Below are positions 1 to 6,552 of a stretch of DNA of 13,437 nt, in pieces. Under the pieces are notes generated by a model. That model saw only the letters and a program-made list of their open reading frames with translations. It was not told where the DNA came from and searched no databases. Made by a program: the position numbers and the translations under genes. Location of the stretch: positions 1-13,437 of the forward strand of contig JAAZON010000369.1 in the NCBI GenBank assembly GCA_012797725.1. Direction: 5' to 3'. How positions within the stretch are numbered: the first letter of the stretch is position 1; every line of letters begins with the position of its first letter. This DNA is from SAR324 cluster bacterium. GTDB taxonomy: Bacteria; Bdellovibrionota; UBA2361; JAAZON01.

Positions 1-805
1 AATGGGCCTCATCAAAGAAAAATACAAGTTTTGGTTTTTCTAGATCTCCTACCTCAGGGAGATTCTCAAAAAGTTCGGAAAGAAGCCATAAGAGAAAAGT
101 GGAGTAAATACGGGGAAACTCAAGAAGACTCTCAGATGACAAAACATTTACAACACCATAACCATCAGAGTCGGTCTGAAGTAAATCCTCGATGTTCAAA
201 GCAGGCTCTCCAAAAAAAGCTTCTGCGCCTTGTTCGGAAAGTGCCAGTAGCCCACGTTGTATAGCTCCTATGCTTGCGACAGAAACATTTCCGTAAGTTA
301 AGGAGATTTCCTTTGTATGTGTACCAATATGCTCAAGAATAGCCCTTAGGTCTTTGAGATCTAGTAAAAGCCAACCATTGTCATCGGCCACTTTGAATGC
401 AATTTGCAGAACTCCGCTTTGAGTTTCATTGAGACCAAGAAGACGACTAAATAGGAGTGGGCCCATATCAGAAACAGTTGCCCGCACGGGATGCCCGTGC
501 TTCCCGAATAGATCCCAAAAGGTGACTGGAAATCCTCGGTAATCTGGAGGGTTAATAGCAAGACTTGCGATTCGAGCTTTCAGCTTGTCTGTATCTGCGC
601 CTGGCATGGCAATACTAGCAACGTCACCTTTTACATCTGAAATAAATACTGGTACTCCAATTGAGCTGAAATTCTCAGCCATGACTTTCAGAGTAATGGT
701 CTTGCCAGTCCCAGTGGCCCCCGCAATAAGCCCATGCCGATTGGCCATTGAGCTAAGTAATTGTACGTCTTCTGTGCCCTTAGCAATTGTGAAGGCCTTC
801 GTCAT
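1..805 (-). CDS. HerA-like helicase/ATPase, YjgR (DUF853) family, 3' part missing at window edge
   Basis: The visible 268 residues match the N-terminal half of the E. coli YjgR/DUF853 family, predicted cytoplasmic HerA/FtsK-like ATPases of unproven function. Family hallmarks are visible: MANRHGLIAGATGTGKT around residues 20-36 (Walker A GATGTGKT at 29-36), FISDVKGD after it, GHPVRATVSDMGPLL, SVGAIQRG-like SIGAIQRG, and at the very edge LEKPKLVFFFDEAH, the Walker B segment. The family is about 500 residues, so roughly the second half lies outside the window. I chose the ATG at 803-805 because AGGTGGGG sits about 6 bases upstream. An in-frame ATG at 809-811 is too close to that site. ssb lies 71 bases upstream on the same strand with no terminator between, so co-transcription is likely. 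The family assignment is firm; the cellular role is not known. Confidence 0.93.
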   Translation of the reverse strand, partial: MTKAFTIAKGTEDVQLLSSMANRHGLIAGATGTGKTITLKVMAENFSSIGVPVFISDVKGDVASIAMPGADTDKLKARIASLAINPPDYRGFPVTFWDLFGKHGHPVRATVSDMGPLLFSRLLGLNETQSGVLQIAFKVADDNGWLLLDLKDLRAILEHIGTHTKEISLTYGNVSVASIGAIQRGLLALSEQGAEAFFGEPALNIEDLLQTDSDGYGVVNVLSSESLLEFPRIYSTFLLWLLSELFENLPEVGDLEKPKLVFFFDEAH

Positions 806-876
806 ACCCATCCCCACCTAAAATTAGATCTCTTGATTCTAATGAGCATTGAAAAAAGATCGACTAATTCGCCTTA

Positions 877-1341
877 TTAAAAGGGAATATCATCATCTTC
901 AAAATTGACCTCTTCGACAGTAGCAGAGATCTCATCTGCCGACTTAAGATCTTCAAATGGATTCACTCCATTTGTGTTGTTTCCAAAAGACGCAGATGCT
1001 GATGCCGCGTCACTTTTTGAACCTACGAATTGTACGGTTTGTGCAAGAATTTCTGTCGTATAACGATCTTTACCTTCTTTATCCTGCCATTTCCGGGTCT
1101 GGATTTTTCCTTCAATAAAAACTTCTCTTCCTTTCTTGAGATAGTTAGAGCAGTTCTCTGCCGTTTTTCCAAACACTACAATGTTGTGCCACTCAGTATG
1201 ATCTGACCATTGCCCATTGGCATCTTTACGTCGCTCTGATGTGGCAAGTGAAAAGTTACAGATGGGAGTTTGGTTTTGCGAAAAACGCAAATCCGGATCT
1301 TTGCCAAGCCGACCGAGAAGAAGAACTTTATTTACGCCCAT
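877..1341 (-). CDS. ssb: Single-stranded DNA-binding protein SSB
   Basis: Bacterial SSB binds single-stranded DNA during replication, recombination and repair. The protein is 154 residues from the chosen start. The N-terminal OB fold (about 1-105) begins GVNKVLLLGRLGKDPDLR and carries the usual WHNIVVFGKTAE and YLKKGREVFIEGKIQTRKW segments. A low-complexity Ala/Ser/Asn linker follows. The acidic tail ends in EDDDIPF, the conserved tip that recruits partner proteins. The open frame extends 12 codons further upstream (to 1377), but the ATG at 1339-1341 puts the start where SSB proteins normally begin. A GGAGG sits 12 bases upstream of it, a rather long spacing. An imperfect palindrome just upstream (1372-1397) might be an operator. 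The HerA-like ATPase gene follows 71 bases downstream. Confidence 0.96.
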   Translation of the reverse strand: MGVNKVLLLGRLGKDPDLRFSQNQTPICNFSLATSERRKDANGQWSDHTEWHNIVVFGKTAENCSNYLKKGREVFIEGKIQTRKWQDKEGKDRYTTEILAQTVQFVGSKSDAASASASFGNNTNGVNPFEDLKSADEISATVEEVNFEDDDIPF

Positions 1342-1371
1342 AGTTGTCAAAAGCCTCCATAATTTTTCATT

Positions 1372-1397
1372 CCACATGATATCGATAAATCACATGG
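1372..1397. promoter_or_regulatory. Imperfect inverted repeat upstream of ssb, possible operator
   Basis: Two 9-base half sites, CCACATGAT (1372-1380) and ATCACATGG (1389-1397), are inverted copies matching at 7 of 9 positions. They flank an 8-base AT-rich spacer beginning ATCGAT. The element lies about 30 bases upstream of the ssb start. The geometry suits a dimeric helix-turn-helix repressor, but I do not recognise the site as LexA or any other named operator. Confidence 0.3.
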
Positions 1398-1603
1398 AAA
1401 GTTTCTTGGTTGTAAAAAAAGGCTAACACTATTTGTAAAACGCGTCACGAAAGGTCAGATTCAAATGGAAAGGCTAAGGATATAGAGGGGTTAGCTTTTA
1501 CACCTCTCCTCCGGAGTAGGTCACTGAGATGCCTAAAGATGGCAGTCAAGGGCAAAATACGAGTTGGGCTTTCTGCCAAAATTGTTGTGCTTAAGTTTAA
1601 TAA

Positions 1604-1621
1604 TGAAAGGCAATACTTTCA
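1604..1621 (-). terminator. Weak hairpin downstream of dxs
   Basis: On the minus strand, TGAAAG, a six-base loop and CTTTCA are followed by TTATTAAA, 14 bases past the dxs stop. The stem is only 6 bp and the T tract is broken, so this is a weak candidate for a Rho-independent terminator of dxs. Confidence 0.3.
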
Positions 1622-1634
1622 CTAAATGGATATT

Positions 1635-3542
1635 CTACCCAACTACGGCAATCTTTCGTGAACGCAAATCTTTTCGAAGATTTCGATAAATGCTTTCACT
1701 ATCACAGCCACATATCTTGTGCTGTTCGCTTTGGCTTGCATGAGGCAGGAAGCTATCAATAACACCAAAAAGTCTAATTGTGCTTTGAGTGTTTATATTT
1801 TCCCTGTTGATAAATTCTAGAACTGCAGAACCGAAACCTCCTAATATGGTATTGTCTTCAATTGTGCAGACAATTTCGTAGTTTGGTATTTCTTTCTCTA
1901 AAAGTTCCTCATCGAGGGGTTTTGCAAAGCGTGCATTTATTAGTGTTGATGTGACGCCAATTTCAGCTTCCAAACGACTAGCCACTTCTTGAGCGTAACG
2001 AAGCATAGGCCCAAAGCAAATAAAGAGCACGTCATGGCCGCGCCGTACTATCTCAGCCTTCCCAATTTCCAGTGCTTTCAATTCCTTGTCCAAATCAACA
2101 CCAAGGGAGGCTCCCCGAGGGTATCGAAGTGCAATAGGCCCATTATATTGAACAGCGGTGAAAAGCATGTGCCTCAGTTCGTTTTCATCCTTGGGTGACA
2201 TTATCGTCATGTTTGGAATACTTCGGAGATAAGAAATGTCAAAGACACCTTGATGTGTTTCGCCATCGTTGCCCACAACACCAGCCCTATCTATTGCGAA
2301 GATTACAGGTAGATTTTGAATACAAACATCATGAAGTATCTGATCGTAAGCTCGTTGTAAGAATGTGGAATAAATTGCGCATACAGGATGAAATCCTTCA
2401 CATGCAAGGCCGGCTGCAAAAGTCACTGCATGTTGCTCGCATATTCCAACATCAAAAAAAGAATTTGGAACTTCCTTTGCCAAGCGATCTAGCCCAGTGC
2501 CGTTTGGCATTGCAGCGGTAATTCCAATCAAATTGGGATTATCTTTGCAGAGACTTACAAGAGTATCGCCAAAAATCTGAGTAAAGCTAGGTAGTGATTT
2601 GTTTGATGTGATAAAGGTTCCCGCTTCTCTATTGAATGGGGTCACACCGTGCCATTCTATGGGGTTTTCCTCTGCTGGCCGATAGCCTTTGCCTTTCGTT
2701 GTAACCGCATGAACAAGCACTGGAACATCTTGTTCTTTTGCAGCTTCAAGCGAATGAATAAGTTCCCCCATGTTATGCCCATCGATCGGGCCAATGTAAC
2801 GAAAGCCAAAATTCTCAAATAGCATTGCCGGATGGCAGAAGAAACTCTGTGTTGCTTCTTCCCATCGGTCTAGAGTTTTATATACAATTTCTGGAACATA
2901 TCCTTTGTCTCGAAGGATCTTTATTTGTTTTCTAGCCTTTGTCGAAGCCTTTGATGTTACAACTTTTGAGAATATTCGGCTAAGAGCGCCAACATTAGGC
3001 GAAATAGACATCTCATTGTCATTTAAAACAACAATGAGTCGCTTAAGTCCAAGAGCACCGGCATGATTTAACGCCTCGAAGGCCATTCCGTTGCTTATAG
3101 AGGCATCACCTATTATAGCCACGACGTAATTTTTCTGATTGTTGTGCTGAAGCGCAACAGCCATGCCTACTGCAGCTGAGATGCTAGTGCCAGCATGGCC
3201 GGCTCCAAATGAATCAAACTTACTTTCGTTTCTTTTCAAGAAACCGGAAATACCCCCAGCTTTTCTGATATCCTTAATCAGGTTTCGTCGTCCAGTTAGC
3301 ATTTTATGTACATAAGCCTGGTGTCCAACATCCCAGACCAGTTTATCGCAAGGAGTATTAAAAACGTGGTGCAATGCCACAGAAATCTCTGTAGCTCCTA
3401 GGCTTGAGGCAAAATGCCCGCCTGTCGATGAAACCGAATCAATAAGCTCGTCGCGCAACTCTTCGCAAAGTTGCTCGAGCTCTACAAGACTCAGTCCACG
3501 AAGATCTTCGGGTAGTGTCAGTGTATCTAAAATCTTTTTCAT
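1635..3542 (-). CDS. dxs: 1-deoxy-D-xylulose-5-phosphate synthase
   Basis: Dxs condenses pyruvate with glyceraldehyde 3-phosphate using thiamine diphosphate (TPP). It is the first step of the MEP isoprenoid pathway and is cytoplasmic. The 635 residues match the usual length of about 620-640. Visible motifs are STGGHFASSLGATE (H43), VWDVGHQAY (about 70-77), the TPP/Mg motif GDASISNGMAFEALNHAG (145-162) with its partner NDNEMSIS (174-181), FDVGICEQHAVTFAAG with catalytic E369, FLQRAYDQ (R397), DRAGVVGNDGETHQG (418-432) and ALRYPRG. The classic GDG triplet is GDA here, a variant also found in other lineages. The ATG start is supported by family alignment, but there is no strong ribosome binding site (only AAGAT, about 13 bases upstream). 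Its isoprenoid products could feed the polyprenyl carrier and quinones served by other genes in the window, though the genes are not clustered. Confidence 0.97.
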   Translation of the reverse strand: MKKILDTLTLPEDLRGLSLVELEQLCEELRDELIDSVSSTGGHFASSLGATEISVALHHVFNTPCDKLVWDVGHQAYVHKMLTGRRNLIKDIRKAGGISGFLKRNESKFDSFGAGHAGTSISAAVGMAVALQHNNQKNYVVAIIGDASISNGMAFEALNHAGALGLKRLIVVLNDNEMSISPNVGALSRIFSKVVTSKASTKARKQIKILRDKGYVPEIVYKTLDRWEEATQSFFCHPAMLFENFGFRYIGPIDGHNMGELIHSLEAAKEQDVPVLVHAVTTKGKGYRPAEENPIEWHGVTPFNREAGTFITSNKSLPSFTQIFGDTLVSLCKDNPNLIGITAAMPNGTGLDRLAKEVPNSFFDVGICEQHAVTFAAGLACEGFHPVCAIYSTFLQRAYDQILHDVCIQNLPVIFAIDRAGVVGNDGETHQGVFDISYLRSIPNMTIMSPKDENELRHMLFTAVQYNGPIALRYPRGASLGVDLDKELKALEIGKAEIVRRGHDVLFICFGPMLRYAQEVASRLEAEIGVTSTLINARFAKPLDEELLEKEIPNYEIVCTIEDNTILGGFGSAVLEFINRENINTQSTIRLFGVIDSFLPHASQSEQHKICGCDSESIYRNLRKDLRSRKIAVVG

Positions 3543-3739
3543 TTAAAGTGCAATTTATCTTAATAGAGCATTTTAGGATCTCATATACTGGTGAGCTAAT
3601 CCAGAAATGCCAAGGGCGTTAGAAAGTTTAATAAAGTGATTAAAAAGTCGAAAGAGCCAAGCTCGAATTAAAAGCTCTTTCAATAATATTAATATATTAG
3701 CTAGGAAGCTGGTAACTGCTCATTAAGTGTGGATGAAAC

Positions 3740-3877
3740 GTGTCTACCTCCCAAATGCAGCTGCTCATTAATGATTCGAATAGGCTATTGCAAGACTCAA
3801 TTGCTAAATCAGGAACTTTGCCCCCACTTTTTGAGCAATTACGGAAGTCGGAACACGAAAGGCGACTAAAGGGATAG
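3740..3877 (+). CDS. Possible small protein, 45 residues, unknown
   Basis: An open frame starting with GTG (3740-3742), with a weak GGA about 6 bases upstream, ends at TAG (3875-3877). The predicted peptide contains MQLLINDSNRLLQDSIAKSG and then LPPLFEQLRKSEHERRLKG. It is charged, leucine-rich and amphipathic in appearance, unlike most random frames. It has no known homologue that I can name. It may be a genuine small protein, the tail of a decayed gene, or chance. A GC-rich stretch followed by a T-rich run (about 3880-3920) could end its transcript. Confidence 0.25.
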   Translation: MSTSQMQLLINDSNRLLQDSIAKSGTLPPLFEQLRKSEHERRLKG

Positions 3878-3879
3878 GT

Positions 3880-3923
3880 TTTTGGCCAGCCCGCTTAGCC
3901 GGACAGATTTTGTTTTTTTCTTG
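3880..3923 (+). terminator. Possible weak terminator, plus strand
   Basis: TTTGGC and GCCGGA flank an 11-base loop and form a 6-bp stem with two G-T pairs. A T-rich run (TTTTGTTTTTTT) follows a few bases later. It lies just after the 45-codon frame. The stem is weak and offset from the T run, so confidence is low. Confidence 0.22.
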
Positions 3924-3989
3924 ACTTGCTTCATGACAACACAGCCCCACAAATTTAAATTTGAAGTTTAAAAATTTATTTGTCGAACT

Positions 3990-4024
3990 AAGGATTAGAG
4001 GGGAATCCTTATAGGGGATCCCCC
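3990..4024. repeat. Overlapping palindromes downstream of the fasciclin remnant
   Basis: A perfect 7-bp inverted repeat, AAGGATT (3990-3996) and AATCCTT (4004-4010), encloses a 7-base loop. The palindrome GGGGATCCCC (4014-4023) follows directly. The GGGGAAT and ATCCCCC segments could also pair with each other, so two folds compete. On the minus strand the first hairpin precedes a T-containing AT-rich run. The element may have been the terminator of the fasciclin gene. Confidence 0.4.
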
Positions 4025-4040
4025 ATCGTGAAACACGACT

Positions 4041-4289
4041 TCAATTTGATGGCTGAAGCACAGTATCGATAACATGAATTAGGCCGTTTGAGGTTTTAAT
4101 GTCCGCTTTGCTCACAGTAGCAGAGTCAATAAGAACCTTTGAACCTTCGACGTGAATTCTCAGGGAAGAGCCTTCTACGGTGTTTGCAGAATCCATTTTT
4201 ACAACTTTTGATGCTGGAATTTCGCCTGCTACAACATGATAAGTGAGAACCTTCTTGAGTTCGTCCGTGGGAACCAGATAGTCTAATCC
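4041..4289 (-). pseudogene. Fasciclin (FAS1) domain protein, 5'-truncated remnant
   Basis: Fasciclin domains are secreted or surface adhesion modules of about 130-140 residues. The open frame here keeps only the C-terminal ~80. LKKVLTYHVVAGEIPASKVV matches the conserved central YHVV motif, and DIKTSNGLIHVIDTVLQP matches the domain's closing motif (ASNGVIHVIDxVLLP type). Upstream in frame there is a TAA (4290-4292) and no ATG, GTG or TTG with a ribosome binding site. The first in-frame ATG lies inside the domain. The missing N-terminal half is not found in another frame between here and the pal terminator. I read it as a truncated gene; a rare non-canonical start seems less likely. Confidence 0.8.
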
Positions 4290-4338
4290 TTAAGAAAACG
4301 ATTAATTAATCTGATGAGTCATTCCCGAATAAAATTAG

Positions 4339-4368
4339 GGGGCACGCACCTTTCATTATGCGTGCCCC
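4339..4368 (-). terminator. Rho-independent terminator of pal
   Basis: Perfect 10-bp GC-rich stem (GGGGCACGCA / TGCGTGCCCC) with a 10-base loop. On the minus strand it is followed by CTAATTTTATT. It begins 26 bases past the pal stop codon, the expected place and orientation. Confidence 0.8.
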
Positions 4369-4394
4369 TGGAAACTAGAAAGGGAATCTTAAAA

Positions 4395-4910
4395 CTATTT
4401 ATTAGGCAGATCCCTTGATGCTGCGAAATGTACACGCCTGTTCTTTGCGTATGCACTCTCATCGTGCCCTGGATCGAGAGGGATTTCTTTACCATAACTA
4501 ATGGTTTCCAGTTGTGATGAGGGAATTCCATACGAAACTAGAACACTTTTAACGGCCTTGGCTCTCTTGTCACCAAGAGCGAGATTGTATTCTGCTGTAC
4601 CACGCTCATCGCAATGACCTTCAAGTGTAATTTTAACACCAGGATTCTTTCGGATGACCTCAGCGTTGTACTCAACATTCTGACGCCCAGAGTCATTTAC
4701 TCGTGCCGAATCATAGTCAAAGCGTACATCTTTAAAAATTCCTTCTCCTTCAGCTGAAGGGATGGATCCACTGCCAAAGCGCCCCTCTTGTGCGTTTAAA
4801 TCTTGTTCGGAGATCCCGTTACCTTCTCCGTCACCAGTTGAGGAGCAGCCACTGAATACAAATGATTCTGCAAGCAGAATTGCTAGAAAGGAAAATAATG
4901 TTTTTTTCAT
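4395..4910 (-). CDS. pal: Peptidoglycan-associated lipoprotein, Pal (OmpA-like)
   Basis: Pal anchors the outer membrane to peptidoglycan and works with the Tol complex during division. From the chosen ATG the protein is 171 residues. It starts with a lipoprotein signal peptide (MKKTLFSFLAILLAESFVFSG, then C22). The Phe at position -3 of the lipobox is unusual. A flexible Gly/Ser/Glu-rich linker follows, then an OmpA_C domain (about 58-165) with FDYDSARV, TLEGHCDERGTAEYNLALG and AKNRRVHF. The peptidoglycan-binding D101, R103 and R158/R159 region is intact. Two nearby ATGs compete: 4914-4916 and 4908-4910. The second has AGG seven bases upstream and gives the most typical signal peptide. No tol genes are adjacent in the window; the gene stands alone with its own terminator. 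Confidence 0.92.
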   Translation of the reverse strand: MKKTLFSFLAILLAESFVFSGCSSTGDGEGNGISEQDLNAQEGRFGSGSIPSAEGEGIFKDVRFDYDSARVNDSGRQNVEYNAEVIRKNPGVKITLEGHCDERGTAEYNLALGDKRAKAVKSVLVSYGIPSSQLETISYGKEIPLDPGHDESAYAKNRRVHFAASRDLPNK

Positions 4911-5128
4911 TTTCATGCCTATATATAAAAAAGATTTCACGCCCAGAATGCCGAGCAACTAAAGTACTTTCATAGCATTTAGCACTTTTAGGGTGGCATT
5001 TTTCTCACGCGCTTGATTTCTTAAAACTCTATATAGTTGTACGATGAGTTGAGAAAGAGCGCAACATGTTAAGACTTAACTTTATATTTTAATACTCTTA
5101 AACGTCTCAGTTTTTTGGAGAAAATGGC

Positions 5129-6493
5129 GTGAATCTGGAAGATATTAAGGCGTGCTTTAATACAAGAAAAAAGGAGATAATAGATGATTGGTATCAGTTC
5201 CTTCGCTTTAGAAGCATCAGTACTAATCCGGAATATAATCAGGATTGCATAAATTGCGCCGAGTGGCTCTCACTTTATTTGAGAGAACATGGCTTAAGCT
5301 CAGAGGTGATTAGGAGCAAAGGCAAACCCCTCGTATTTGCTGAGACAAGGGGCGGGGCTAATGAACAAACAGCTCTGTTTTATGGTCACTATGATGTTCA
5401 GCCAGTAGATCCTATTGATTTGTGGGAGAGCGACCCCTTTGAACCTGTGGAGAGAAATGGACGTGTTTATGCACGTGGAGCTCAGGATAACAAGGGGCAG
5501 GCCTTTGCCTTCATTAGTGCAGTTCTAGCGCTGAAAGAACTGAATCGCCTCAAGCTAAATGTTAAGATTCTGATTGAAGGAGAGGAGGAGTGTGGAAGTC
5601 ATAGTATCGGGGAAATGCTTGGCTCTCTGAAAGAGAAATTAGGCGCCGACTTTCTGATGGTCTCAGATTCCATAACTTCGAGTCTGGATGTTACTACCAT
5701 TACAATGGGTCTAAGAGGTGTAATTCATCTTGAAATTAAATTAAGAGGTTCAAGCAGAGATCTGCATTCGGGAATTCATGGAGGAGTGGCTCCAAACCCC
5801 GCAACGGCTTTGGCCCGGCTCTTAAGCAGTCTTCACTATGAAAATGGTCGCATTGCAGTTGAAGGTTATTATGATGGGATTGATGGACCTAGCAGTGAAG
5901 AGCTGAGGCTTGCCTCTGCATCTGATATAGATCCAAGGGCCTACCAGAACTCAGTTGGAGTGCTTCCCTGTGGTGGGGAGAAAGGGCTTTCGCTAATGAA
6001 TCGCAGAGGCTTTCAACCTACCGTGGAAATAAATGGAATTACTGCTGGGTATCAGGGAGAGGGACAAAAAACAATAATACCATCTTGGGCTTCTGCTAAA
6101 ATCACTTCGCGAATTGCTGGACGTCAAGATCCCGAGCGGTGCTTAGAGCTTCTCAAGTCGCATATGAGGAAGTTTAAACCTGAAGGTTTGGAACTTGAGA
6201 TCTATGGCGACGGGGTAGGAGGAGGGGCTGTTTTTGTAAGCTCAGAGAGCCCTGTATTTAGGAAAGCAAAAAAGATTCTGAAGCAACTAAATGGCAACGA
6301 GCCGCAATGTATATGGGAAGGGGCATCAATTCCAGTAATTCCTCTTCTCTCTAAAGTTAGCGGAGCAACTCCACTTCTTGTTGGCTTTGGATTAGAGGAG
6401 GACAATATCCATGCTCCAAATGAATCGTTTTCCCTAGCTCAATTCAGGCAATGTTTTTTATATACGGGTCTTGTACTAAGCGAGTGGAATTAA
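5129..6493 (+). CDS. M20 family metallopeptidase (dipeptidase/ArgE-DapE type)
   Basis: A cytoplasmic zinc hydrolase of the M20 family that likely cleaves dipeptides or deacylates amino acids; the exact substrate is not predictable. The 454 residues are the normal length. Metal and catalytic motifs are in order: GHYDVQP (H87), YARGAQDNKGQ (D120, bridging), EGEEECGS (E152 general base, E153 ligand), SDS (D180) and IHAPNE (H428). The dimerisation 'lid' domain, about 195-310, carries DLHSGIHGG. The start is GTG at 5129, with GGAG eight bases upstream. An ATG at 5124 is rejected because it reads ATG-GCG-TGA and ends at once. pal is divergent and upstream; rarA follows after 59 bases in the same direction, so the two may be co-transcribed. 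Confidence 0.94.
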   Translation: MNLEDIKACFNTRKKEIIDDWYQFLRFRSISTNPEYNQDCINCAEWLSLYLREHGLSSEVIRSKGKPLVFAETRGGANEQTALFYGHYDVQPVDPIDLWESDPFEPVERNGRVYARGAQDNKGQAFAFISAVLALKELNRLKLNVKILIEGEEECGSHSIGEMLGSLKEKLGADFLMVSDSITSSLDVTTITMGLRGVIHLEIKLRGSSRDLHSGIHGGVAPNPATALARLLSSLHYENGRIAVEGYYDGIDGPSSEELRLASASDIDPRAYQNSVGVLPCGGEKGLSLMNRRGFQPTVEINGITAGYQGEGQKTIIPSWASAKITSRIAGRQDPERCLELLKSHMRKFKPEGLELEIYGDGVGGGAVFVSSESPVFRKAKKILKQLNGNEPQCIWEGASIPVIPLLSKVSGATPLLVGFGLEEDNIHAPNESFSLAQFRQCFLYTGLVLSEWN

Positions 6494-6552
6494 TCAGTTT
6501 TGAGGCTATTTATTGTGTCATAGCTATATAGGGAATATAAAATTATCCTGTA

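Larger units (their letters stand above)
3543..4040. other. Gene-poor gap between dxs and the fasciclin remnant
   Basis: About 500 bases without a recognisable gene. It contains a 7-base inverted pair AAAGAGC / GCTCTTT (3651-3657 and 3674-3680) and two direct copies of CTGCTCATTAA (3716-3726 and 3761-3771). It also holds a 45-codon plus-strand open frame (3740-3877, listed separately) followed by a GC-rich then T-rich stretch. An AT-rich block (AAATTTAAATTT and neighbours, 3951-3982) and a cluster of palindromes (3990-4024) follow. I see no tRNA or known small RNA. Confidence 0.6.

Noticed and set aside
585..821. 78-codon plus-strand open frame
   Set aside because: Antisense to the Walker A region of the HerA-like ATPase, which reads cleanly on the minus strand.
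1497..1520. CTCCGGAG palindrome in the dxs-ssb gap
   Set aside because: Short self-complementary core without a T run or clear half sites; likely chance.
2195..2521. 108-codon plus-strand open frame
   Set aside because: Lies wholly antisense inside dxs, whose motifs are continuous; a shadow frame.
4319..4531. 70-codon minus-strand open frame
   Set aside because: Runs out of frame through the end of pal and across its terminator hairpin; not coding.
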